A DNA stretch of 64,000 nucleotides, taken from assembly GCF_000760695.4 (NCBI RefSeq), contig NZ_JHEG04000001.1, positions 4,236,895-4,300,894 on the forward strand, written 5' to 3'. Below the pieces are notes generated by a model. That model was not told where the DNA came from. It ran no database searches and worked only from the letters and a program-made list of their open reading frames with translations. The DNA comes from Tolypothrix bouteillei VB521301. Its GTDB lineage: Bacteria > Cyanobacteriota > Cyanobacteriia > Cyanobacteriales > Nostocaceae. This document shows positions 9,661 through 17,101 of the stretch, one piece after another (the stretch's first letter is position 1; each line of letters begins with the position of its first letter). Position numbers and translations under genes: made by a program.

Positions 9661-11052
9661 TTAAATCTTAATCTCCTCGTCTTCTTGTCCTCTTCGATCT
9701 TCGTCGCCCAACATTTTTAATAATTTTCGAGCAGCTAAAACGCCCACAACTCCAGCACCAATGAATTCTACTGCTTGTACCACTTTTTTCCCTACATCAT
9801 GAGGGTCAAGGTGACGGTGAAAAATCTCTTCATCGAGCCATTCAGTCGTGGCTTTGAAATCATGGATTGGCGTTGGTAGTAATGTTAAATAAGTGCCTTG
9901 ACGGATTAAGTGCGCGGGTTCACCTGCCACTTCAAAAACATTAAACAAGTTAGCTGCTGCATCATTTATTCCTAATTTTAAGAGAGTTCCGCGAATATTA
10001 ACCTTAGCAGGTTTAAGTTCTTCTCCTAATGCTAAAGCTTTCAAATTACTAGCAATATTAGCTCCTTGTTGATAAGCGACTTGCGCTGTAGGCGGTAATG
10101 AATTATCCCCAACTCCTACACAATCACCACCTGCAAAAACTTCTGGAAAGTCTAGCAGTTGCATAGTGGAAGTCACTAGGGGACGTCCGTGACGATCCTG
10201 ATGTTCTTTAGGAATTGGTAAGTTTTGAATCAAGGGATGAATGGAAGTGCCGGCTGTCCAGATTGTAGTGCTTGCTGGCAGTGTCTTAACTTGATTGTTG
10301 CTTTTATATTCAATTGCGTTAGGTTGAACAGCAGTAGCTTCTGCTCCGGTAAGGATTTCAATTGATAAGCTACGGTTTTGTAATTCTTTCTCGGCAATTA
10401 CGCGCAGGGGATCGTTAATATCGCCTCCAAGGATTTTTTCACCGTGATTGAGTAAGAGCACCCGGATTTCATCAGGATTTCCTCCTAAAGCGCTATACCA
10501 GTGCGGGAGAAAATCAGCTAAGGTAGCTGCCATTTCCACGCCGGAAGCACCACCACCAACCACGACTGTTGTTAACAATGTCCGACGTTGTTCGGGATCG
10601 TCAGTTTGAACTGCTGTTTGCAAACAATCGCGTAAATGACGCTCGAGAGCGATCGCATCAGCTTGTGTCCAGAAAGGAAATGCGTACTCTTTCGCACCTT
10701 CAACTCCGTGGTATCCAGTCACGCTACCTAAAGCTAACACCAAGTTGCTGTAGTTGTAGGTGTTTCCTGAAGCTAATTTGACTTCCTGTTGATGCAAATC
10801 TATTGATTGAACTGTATCTTGTACAAAAATGATGCCACTCCCTTTCAGTAATTCTGAAAAACGCGGTACCACTTGAAAAGTATCCATTTCACCATCGAAA
10901 TACTCATAAAGTAATGGTTTAAAACAAAAGCGTTCGTTTTTATCGATCAGAATAACAGAGCGAGGATAATGTTCGCGAGCGAGGTGTAAAGCTGTAAATA
11001 ACCCTGTAAAACCACCGCCGACTATCACAGTTTGATACACTGGGCTGTTCAT
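9661..11052 (-). CDS. Type II NADH dehydrogenase (NDH-2), FAD-dependent
   Basis: A 463-residue pyridine-nucleotide-disulfide-family flavoprotein of the NDH-2 type: NAD(P)H oxidation coupled to quinone reduction without proton pumping, at the membrane surface. The FAD-binding Rossmann motif is VIVGGGFTGLFTALHLA (residues 9-25); the NAD(P)H-binding motif is VVVGGGASGVEMAATLADF (about 163-181); FAGGDCVGVG is the second FAD-contacting motif (about 316-325). A C-terminal amphipathic or hydrophobic segment near 425-450 may anchor it. It is the last gene of the oxidase operon, 90 bp after the small membrane protein, so it probably supplies quinol to the adjacent oxidase (inference from context). Substrate preference (NADH or NADPH) is not decidable. 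Confidence 0.9.
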   Translation of the reverse strand: MNSPVYQTVIVGGGFTGLFTALHLAREHYPRSVILIDKNERFCFKPLLYEYFDGEMDTFQVVPRFSELLKGSGIIFVQDTVQSIDLHQQEVKLASGNTYNYSNLVLALGSVTGYHGVEGAKEYAFPFWTQADAIALERHLRDCLQTAVQTDDPEQRRTLLTTVVVGGGASGVEMAATLADFLPHWYSALGGNPDEIRVLLLNHGEKILGGDINDPLRVIAEKELQNRSLSIEILTGAEATAVQPNAIEYKSNNQVKTLPASTTIWTAGTSIHPLIQNLPIPKEHQDRHGRPLVTSTMQLLDFPEVFAGGDCVGVGDNSLPPTAQVAYQQGANIASNLKALALGEELKPAKVNIRGTLLKLGINDAAANLFNVFEVAGEPAHLIRQGTYLTLLPTPIHDFKATTEWLDEEIFHRHLDPHDVGKKVVQAVEFIGAGVVGVLAARKLLKMLGDEDRRGQEDEEIKI

Positions 11053-11142
11053 AAAATCATCTCCAAGAGATCAATTCTCTTTTATTGAAATTCATATTTG
11101 TCTTTCTCTCCCAAAGAAGCAGAGAAAGACTTTATAGAAACT

Positions 11143-11382
11143 CTACAGCAACAAAAAGAAAGCAATTAAAATGATGCTGAGAAAAAAAGCAAATCCAATA
11201 GCGTATTCAACTCTGCGGCTAAAAAATCCGACAGCAGCAACAACAGTAATGACCAACCCGATAATAGCAACGTACTGCGTTTTTTGTAACCCGTGTGCAA
11301 TGAGTGGATCTTTGTTAACATCGGGCGGTGGAGTTTCTTGAATTGCTTTTTGAGATTCTAATTTTTGTGCTAATACGTACAT
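11143..11382 (-). CDS. Small membrane protein of the oxidase operon
   Basis: A 79-residue protein, MYVLAQKLESQ..., with a soluble N-terminus (proline pair in ETPPPDVNKDP) and two hydrophobic helices (about 35-53 and 58-79). The start is set by a clear Shine-Dalgarno sequence (AAGGTGA) six bases before this ATG; a longer frame up to 11463 would overlap the subunit III gene and is not credible. Position directly after subunit III suggests an accessory or subunit-IV-like protein of the oxidase, but I see no family motif that proves this. Confidence 0.75.
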   Translation of the reverse strand: MYVLAQKLESQKAIQETPPPDVNKDPLIAHGLQKTQYVAIIGLVITVVAAVGFFSRRVEYAIGFAFFLSIILIAFFLLL

Positions 11383-11420
11383 AAATTCACCTTGGTAAAT
11401 AATTTGAAGCTCTGAATATT

Positions 11421-12089
11421 TTATGCCTGCCACAGGTAGAGAAGTGAAAATAAAAAGACCCAAATAATATCAACAAAGTGCCAAAATAAAGTGGTGGCGC
11501 TTACACCAAAGTGACCTTTATTGTAATTACCGCGTCTAAAGGAGCGAACAAGCATAGTTATCTGTAGAAGAACACCAGTAAGAACGTGCAGACTGTGGAA
11601 ACCTGTCAGCAAGTAAAATGTTGAACCTACCAGCCCCGTACTTAAACCAAAGTCAAGGTTGCTCCATTCAATTCCTTGAGCAATTAAGAAATAGGTTCCC
11701 ATGGCGATTGTTATTAGCCACAGCCAGCGAAATTTGTTTAGTTTCCGACGCTTGAGAGCATTTTCTGCTGGTTGGATAACGAAACTGCTAGAAAGTAACA
11801 CTACCGTATTAGCGATGGCAAAGGTAGACAATTCCGGACCAGAAACCCCAGATGGGAGCCAACTGTTTGAGTGTGTCAATCGCAGGGTAACGTATGTGAA
11901 AATCAAACTCAAAAAAACGATGCTTTCTGACAACAAGAACACGGTAAACCCAAACATTCCTTTGCCGTGATGGTCTTCAGCATTTCCACCACCACTTGGT
12001 AAAAAACGCTTCAGCCAATTTGGTAGATATTGTCGCCACCGCTCAAAACGGATAGGACTTTCATCTATATGAATAACGCGACGGTTCAT
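11421..12089 (-). CDS. ctaE: Terminal oxidase subunit III (CoxC/CtaE)
   Basis: Heme-copper oxidase subunit III, 222 residues from the chosen ATG (MNRRVIHIDESPIRFERW). Five hydrophobic helices are visible, with family stretches HGKGMFGFTVFLLSESIVFLSL, YLLTGFHSLHVLTGVLLQ and TLFWHFVDIIWVFLFSLLYLW. The longer frame up to 12185 would overlap subunit I by 59 bp; the internal ATG at 12089 leaves a 37-bp gap and is preferred. It sits third in the II-I-III order of the oxidase genes. Subunit III is not catalytic; it supports stability and proton or oxygen supply in the family. Confidence 0.92.
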   Translation of the reverse strand: MNRRVIHIDESPIRFERWRQYLPNWLKRFLPSGGGNAEDHHGKGMFGFTVFLLSESIVFLSLIFTYVTLRLTHSNSWLPSGVSGPELSTFAIANTVVLLSSSFVIQPAENALKRRKLNKFRWLWLITIAMGTYFLIAQGIEWSNLDFGLSTGLVGSTFYLLTGFHSLHVLTGVLLQITMLVRSFRRGNYNKGHFGVSATTLFWHFVDIIWVFLFSLLYLWQA

Positions 12090-12126
12090 TGTTCTTTTTT
12101 TCCACTCAATTCCAACTGCCCAATCT

Positions 12127-13812
12127 TTAAGGTTCTGACTCAAGAACATCAGTGGGTTCCACGACAGAATATTTTGGATCGCCATAGTCGTAAGGAGGTC
12201 TTTTCACAACAGGAATCTCTTCAAAATTATCTGGTGGTGGTGGCGAGGTTGTTGTCCATTCCAAGCCCGTAGCGTGCCAGGGATTATTCGTTGCCTTCTG
12301 TCCGTAGAGCCAGGAACCAACCATATTGGCAATAAAGGGCAGTATGGAGACTCCCAGCAAGAATCCTCCAAGACTGGCAATCTCGTTCCATCCTTGATAC
12401 TGGGGGTCATAAGAAGAAATGCGCCGCCGCATTCCCTGTAAACCCAGTGGAAGCATGGGGAAGAAAGTCAGGTTAGCACCAATGAACGTCAACAAAAAGT
12501 GCAGCTTACCCCAGCCTTCAGCATACATCCGTCCAGTCATCTTAGGAAACCAAAAGTAAATGGCAGCAAATATTGCCATCGTGATGGTGTTAAAGACAAT
12601 GTAGTGGAAGTGCCCCACGACAAAGTAGGTATTGTGGACGTGAATATCAAATGGCGCAGCTGCAAGCATAACACCAGTGACACCGCCAAGAAGAAACATA
12701 GCTGCACCTCCCATCGCAAATAGCATGGGTGTCTCTAAGTGCAGCTTACTCTTCCAAACTGTAGCCGTCCAGCCAAATGCCTTTACACCAGTGGGCACAG
12801 CAACCAACATTGAAGTGACCATGAAGAACATTCTCATCCAGCTAGGGGTCGCACTTGTAAACATATGATGCACCCAAACAAAAATACTGACTCCAGCAAT
12901 TCCCAGCGTGGCGATCGCCAACGAGCGGTAGCCAAATAAAGGGTTGCGGGAAAAGGCAGGCAAAACCTCTGCAAAAATACCGAAGGCTGGTAGTGCCATG
13001 ATATAAACTGCTGGGTGGGAGTAGAACCAGAATAAATGTTGGTAAATAATAGGATCGCCGTTTTCTAAAGGCTTGAAAAAAAGCGTTCCGAAAGATAGGT
13101 CAAATAATAGTAGTATTAATGCACCCGTCAGGGCAGGCAAATTAACCAGCTGCAACAACTGGGCACTCAGAGCTGACCAAACAAAGACAGGCATCCGGAA
13201 AAAGGTCATCCCTGGCGCACGCATCCAAAAAATGGTTGTCACAAAGTTAACAGCTCCCATAATCGAAGAGATGCCAATAAGTACTAAGCTCACAATCCAA
13301 ATAAATTCACCGTTGATTGGCTGACCGGGAGGAATTTGCAGACTCACTGGTGGATAGGACCACCAGCCGGATTGTGCGGTGCCATTAGGCAGTAAGAAAC
13401 TAGATAGTAATAAAATACCCCCTGGTGGAATCATCCAAAAAGAGATGGCATTGAGCAACGGAAATGCCATATCCCGCGCTCCAATCATGAGAGGTACCAA
13501 GTAGTTAGAAATACCCGCATTAAATGGGATAATCCATAAAAAAATCATGATTGTCCCGTGCAAGGTGAACAAGCCGTTGAACAGGGGGCGATCGACTACA
13601 TTTGATTCAGGCGTAATCAGTTCGGCACGGATAACCATCGCCAACAGTCCGCCCACTAAGAAAAAAATGAAACTGGTTACTACATACTGAATTCCGATTA
13701 CCTTATGATCGGTGCTGAAACTGAAGTATCGTCGCCAGTTATTAAGTGACTCATCTTGAGATATTTCAGACTCTCTATCCTCAGTCATATTTCCAGTAGA
13801 ATTATGTGTCAT
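12127..13812 (-). CDS. ctaD: Heme-copper oxidase subunit I, A2 type (CoxA/CtaD)
   Basis: Catalytic subunit, 561 residues and about 12 helices, carrying low-spin heme and the heme-CuB site that reduces oxygen. Ligand motifs visible: GLFTLHGTIMIFLW (low-spin heme His), SHPAVYIMALP (CuB His and the crosslinked Tyr), VWVHHMFTSATP (CuB His pair) and HNTYFVVGHFHYIVF (heme ligands). The helix VI motif is YSHPAVY, where the D-channel Glu of A1 oxidases is replaced; this YSHPxVY form defines A2-type oxidases. Start overlaps the end of subunit II by 11 bp, indicating translational coupling. Together with the CuA-less subunit II this fits the cyanobacterial alternative respiratory terminal oxidase (ARTO, Cox3 in Anabaena). 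Confidence 0.95.
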   Translation of the reverse strand: MTHNSTGNMTEDRESEISQDESLNNWRRYFSFSTDHKVIGIQYVVTSFIFFLVGGLLAMVIRAELITPESNVVDRPLFNGLFTLHGTIMIFLWIIPFNAGISNYLVPLMIGARDMAFPLLNAISFWMIPPGGILLLSSFLLPNGTAQSGWWSYPPVSLQIPPGQPINGEFIWIVSLVLIGISSIMGAVNFVTTIFWMRAPGMTFFRMPVFVWSALSAQLLQLVNLPALTGALILLLFDLSFGTLFFKPLENGDPIIYQHLFWFYSHPAVYIMALPAFGIFAEVLPAFSRNPLFGYRSLAIATLGIAGVSIFVWVHHMFTSATPSWMRMFFMVTSMLVAVPTGVKAFGWTATVWKSKLHLETPMLFAMGGAAMFLLGGVTGVMLAAAPFDIHVHNTYFVVGHFHYIVFNTITMAIFAAIYFWFPKMTGRMYAEGWGKLHFLLTFIGANLTFFPMLPLGLQGMRRRISSYDPQYQGWNEIASLGGFLLGVSILPFIANMVGSWLYGQKATNNPWHATGLEWTTTSPPPPDNFEEIPVVKRPPYDYGDPKYSVVEPTDVLESEP

Positions 13813-14722
13813 TCATTACTTTCCTTTCAGTTGCAATAGGAGGTTGAGTCGGTGCAACAGTGTACCAGCCGCTCCTAAAGAATGTTTTTGGTGGTTGGGT
13901 ATGCTCGGCGATCGCCTGCTCGTTGATGGTTGTTGGTTCGTGTTCTGCTCGGGCAAGCCATCGGTTATATTGCTCGAGGGATTCAACGTGTACGTTAGTC
14001 TTCATCAAAGCAAAATAAGTACCGCTGAATAGAGAATCTTTTAAATGGTACGTGCCCGTGCGAGTAGGTGTTAGCACGATCTCAATGTTGCGTCCGGGGA
14101 CAATATACTGCTGCAAGCGGAACTCAGGGACGTAAAAACTGTGGAGCACTTCTCGGGCATGCAAGTTTAGACGGGTGCGGCGATTAACCGGGAGGTGCAA
14201 TTCATGACTGGTCACATTGTTAGGGTAGCGGAAAGACCAATCCCACTGCTTTGCGAAAACATCAATAGTTTCCACATTGGGTTTGGGTTTATCATCGCTA
14301 GAGATGGCATAAGCTGGTTCAGATTCTAGAGGCACATGCAAATGTACAATTTGCTCTAAACCCAGAATATTTAATTGCTGATAAATATTGAACCCTTGAA
14401 AAGCGATCCACAACACCAGCACAGTTGGAGTTGCCGTCCACAGAATCTCCAGCCTGATATCACCTCTAGATGGGTGTCCTTCGCTGTAGTCATGCTTGGA
14501 TGCTCGGAAGAAAAGTACCGAGTACACCATCATCCCCACAAGCCCAAGAATAATAAATGCGCCAATTGAGACTAAGAAGCTAAATAGACTATCGACCTTT
14601 TGGGCTTCTACTGTTGCCTCAAGTGGCATCCACGAATATGCTTGCTGCCCAATCCAATGGCTGACGCCGAGCAACACTGCAATATAAACAACTATTAATA
14701 GATATTCCAGAAACCTAACCAT
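13802..14722 (-). CDS. ctaC: CuA-less oxidase subunit II (ARTO-type CoxB/CtaC)
   Basis: A 306-residue protein with an N-terminal membrane anchor (about 5-24), a second helix (about 47-72) and a cupredoxin domain. The segment EVLHSFYVPEF keeps the first CuA-site His region, but where CuA proteins have CAELCG the sequence is HLKDSLFSGTYFALM: both cysteines are missing, and the whole protein contains no Cys. It therefore cannot hold CuA and is unlikely to accept electrons from cytochrome c; in the family this points to quinol as donor. The start is 25 bp after the upstream DUF2231 gene and the end overlaps ctaD, consistent with one transcript. Confidence 0.93.
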   Translation of the reverse strand: MVRFLEYLLIVVYIAVLLGVSHWIGQQAYSWMPLEATVEAQKVDSLFSFLVSIGAFIILGLVGMMVYSVLFFRASKHDYSEGHPSRGDIRLEILWTATPTVLVLWIAFQGFNIYQQLNILGLEQIVHLHVPLESEPAYAISSDDKPKPNVETIDVFAKQWDWSFRYPNNVTSHELHLPVNRRTRLNLHAREVLHSFYVPEFRLQQYIVPGRNIEIVLTPTRTGTYHLKDSLFSGTYFALMKTNVHVESLEQYNRWLARAEHEPTTINEQAIAEHTQPPKTFFRSGWYTVAPTQPPIATERKVMNDT

Positions 14723-14747
14723 AATACTTACAGTGTTTCTCGTTTAA

Positions 14748-15353
14748 CTATTTAAGCACCAAGTTTGGGTTGATACCCTGTTGAAGTAACTTAGCAGCGG
14801 TCACGTGAATGCCAAATTCCTCTCCCAATTGTGCCCCTAAAGTTCCATGGACATATAAAATACCCAGTATCGCGATACCTACCACCAAGTAACTCCACTG
14901 CACTTGCCTCGAAGTTTCCTTCCGCCAGTAGTAGCGTTGCAAACCTCTCCATACAGCCATTCCCACGATGATTCCCAACAGTAAGACACCACCCAAACCA
15001 TGCAAAAGCATCGTCCAAGAAGCACTTAATCCCCAAGCACTCTCTCGATCGATAGTTGGGTTGGCTAGCAGCAACTCAAAAAAACCTGCAGCAACAGTGA
15101 AAAATGTGATAGTGGCTGCTCCTGCAAGATTGTACCAGCCAACATCAAAGAAACCAGAACGGATGGCAGCCAGACCTAAAAATTTGAAGATTGGTCGTTC
15201 TATGGCAAAAAGCGCTCCTGCTATATCAAATAATATCGCAATAATAAATAAACCTAAGGTCAGATGCACTAGTTTTGGATGCATGGGAATTTCGTAAGGC
15301 AACCCGTTAGCACCCAACTTCAACCCCAAAGTATCTATAAGTTGTGAGTTCAT
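14748..15353 (-). CDS. DUF2231 membrane protein (second copy in operon)
   Basis: A 201-residue integral membrane protein with about four helices and the DUF2231 signature MHPKLVHLTLGLFIIAILFDIAG near the start, in which the two His residues of HPxxVH are conserved. A further His lies in MLLHGLGGVLLLG (helix 3). Its start overlaps the end of the upstream DUF2231 gene by four bases (ATGA at 15350-15353), a classic coupling arrangement. It precedes subunit II. DUF2231 proteins are found with such oxidase genes in Nostocales; a role in quinol or heme handling is only a guess. Confidence 0.85.
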   Translation of the reverse strand: MNSQLIDTLGLKLGANGLPYEIPMHPKLVHLTLGLFIIAILFDIAGALFAIERPIFKFLGLAAIRSGFFDVGWYNLAGAATITFFTVAAGFFELLLANPTIDRESAWGLSASWTMLLHGLGGVLLLGIIVGMAVWRGLQRYYWRKETSRQVQWSYLVVGIAILGILYVHGTLGAQLGEEFGIHVTAAKLLQQGINPNLVLK

Positions 15354-15844
15354 GTCGAAATTCCCCGCTTCATGGCTTCAACGACAGGCTCTACGTGCAA
15401 CCCATACACCCAAAATAGCTTGCTCCCCAAATAGACTTGCAAGAAAACAAGGCAAATTAAAAAGGTTGCAACACCAAGGTAAGCAGGCGGTACCTTCAAG
15501 GGATTGCGATTGCGAATCACAAAACGCCAAGCTGCAATAGCGGCAACAATCGCCCCAAGCGCCCAACCCATAAGCGTGTGAAAATTGAGTGTTGGCTGAA
15601 CTGCTTCATAGACTTGTGCCAGACCCGCTTCAAACTGTCCAAAAATTATTGCTACAAAAATCGCGATCGCCGCGACAAACATATTCCAGAACCCTACCTC
15701 AAACAAACGCACGTTGTGGCTAAAATAACCTGCCACATCGCACAAGAAGGAAAACAACACCATTGCAATTACGAAATGGACAATGATGGGGTGTAGGGGA
15801 TCGGGGTACGGGAGATTTTGGCTATTAAGTGGTAGAGCGGGCAT
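15350..15844 (-). CDS. DUF2231 membrane protein (first gene of the oxidase operon)
   Basis: A 164-residue membrane protein with about four helices and the DUF2231 signature LHPIIVHFVIAMVLFSFLCDVAGYFSHN. Recognisable paralogue of the next gene: both carry HPxxVH on helix 1, a helix 2 of the same spacing, a His on helix 3 (FHTLMGWALG here) and a C-terminal YGLHVEPV / FGIHVTAA segment. It is the first gene of a minus-strand run of seven genes to 9661, so the promoter should lie in 15845-16100. Ribosome binding site AAGGAG lies six bases upstream of the ATG. Function unknown. Confidence 0.85.
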   Translation of the reverse strand: MPALPLNSQNLPYPDPLHPIIVHFVIAMVLFSFLCDVAGYFSHNVRLFEVGFWNMFVAAIAIFVAIIFGQFEAGLAQVYEAVQPTLNFHTLMGWALGAIVAAIAAWRFVIRNRNPLKVPPAYLGVATFLICLVFLQVYLGSKLFWVYGLHVEPVVEAMKRGIST

Positions 15845-16202
15845 CGCTTTCTCCTTAAGATATCCAGATTCTGCGATCGCTTAATTTTGCTAAAAAAACA
15901 AAATTAATTATGAGATTTTTCTTATATATTTGCTTTTAAAAGTGCTCTCCAAAAAACTCTCTCATTTAGAAAGATTGCCTAACTAATAGAACAAAAACAC
16001 TATCTTAAGGTTGATTTAGAAGAAAAATTAAAATTTATTTTTTGTTGCTTGCATTACATAATTATTGGATTTTATAAAAATTCATCAATGGAACAGCGAT
16101 CGTGAGATCGATTTTTTATTTGGAAAACAAGTGCTGCTAGCTTCATGTTTTTAAGATTTCATACAATTATGAAAATAACATGAAATTTTTCTAACCCTTT
16201 GG
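15845..16202. other. AT-rich upstream region of the oxidase operon
   Basis: No gene. A HIP1 octamer (GCGATCGC) is near 15872, and a short stem CGATC-GTGA-GATCG followed by ATTTTTTA lies at 16097-16117 (weak terminator-like hairpin on the plus strand). I found no convincing GTAN8TAC (NtcA) site. Confidence 0.5.
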
Positions 16203-16310
16203 ACAGAAGTTGCTATTCAAGCTGCTGATGGCATCATTAGGAATTGCCACACAGCAACACTGGTTAGTAGTCGCGGCTCTATTGATTGGCTGTGTCTGCC
16301 TCGTTGAAAT
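16203..16310 (+). pseudogene. Remnant of a GH15 (glucoamylase-like) N-terminus
   Basis: Read from 16203, the frame gives a short stretch ending DGIIRNCHTATLVSSRG followed by SIDWLCLPR, then a TGA. This is the typical N-terminal block of family 15 glycoside hydrolases (consensus like DYAIIGNCRTAALV.. GSIDWLCLPRFDS). No start codon in frame with a ribosome site is present, and after LPR the homology stops. About 35 residues remain of a protein normally near 600-800 residues, so this is a decayed or truncated gene. It lies next to another gene remnant. Confidence 0.65.
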
Positions 16311-16516
16311 TGTAAATATTTGTGCTCTCCGTCCCGATCGTGCATGAACCATGCATCAGTTTGTTCCAATGGGAACCAAGGTAAGCTTTGGTTCATTTAC
16401 AGGTCCGGTGGAGTGGCAGATCGATACTCTAACTCATATACTGACCTGTCACATCACCCTCCGTGTTGGGGAACGATCGCTTTTACCCTAGCAACTCAAG
16501 ATGAGTCAGCCGAATC

Positions 16517-16800
16517 TTATCCTGACCCCAACGAAGCATTGACATCCACAATCGCCGGAGCGATCGCTAAACCTAAACCCGAACCACCCTTCTTACGGGA
16601 GCGATCGACTCGATAAAAGCGAGCGAAAATTTGCTGTTGATTTTCTAGTGCAATACCAACTCCTGTATCTTGAACTTTGATAAGGGCGTAAAACTCATTT
16701 TCTTCCAAAAAAACAATAACTTTTCCTCCACTAGGTGTGGATTGAATTGCATTAACAATTCAGTTAGAAATTAAGAGAATTAAGCTGACATTAACTTTAC
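16517..16800 (-). pseudogene. Remnant of a histidine kinase ATPase domain
   Basis: Minus-strand translation gives the C-terminal part of a HATPase domain: an N-box-like [12 protein letters not shown], then [20 protein letters not shown] (G1 and F box) and [15 protein letters not shown] (G2). The N box is interrupted by an in-frame TGA just before IVNAIQ (near 16760), and the end is truncated at DVNASLGSG. No HisKA part or start is present. This was the end of a sensor kinase; it is not functional. Confidence 0.7.
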
Positions 16801-17101
16801 CTTTGCAAGAAATTAATATTTAAATAGTAAGCTGAATTCGGCAAAGTGATAGGGAACACCTTGAAGCGGTAGGAAAGTCCGGAGGTTTTCGTGCTTGGCT
16901 CTGAATCATAGCTGAATCTTAGATGTTACCTAATCCTAATAACGTCTCAATTCTGGTATTGAATCGCTAAGTTATATACGATCCTCGGCTTTTTGAAGAA
17001 GTTAGAAATCTGAAGAGTGTCCACCAAGTTTTAAGGCGGTGGGCATTGCCCGCCCTAATACCACACTGTTTCCCTGCTTTCACGTTATAGTTGTTAGGAG
17101 C
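16801..17101. other. Intergenic leader of phoD with a short palindrome
   Basis: No gene seen. At 17038-17054 there is a GGTGGGCA-T-TGCCCGCC near-palindrome, related to the perfect copy at 30009-30031. Such GGGTGGGCA elements are common between cyanobacterial genes. It could shape the 5' leader of the phosphatase mRNA. Confidence 0.45.

Noticed and set aside
11421..12185. Longer start for oxidase subunit III
   Set aside because: It would overlap subunit I by 59 bp; the internal ATG at 12089 fits better.
15845..16200. NtcA site in the ARTO operon promoter
   Set aside because: No GTAN8TAC at a sensible distance was found; nitrogen control remains possible but is unsupported here.
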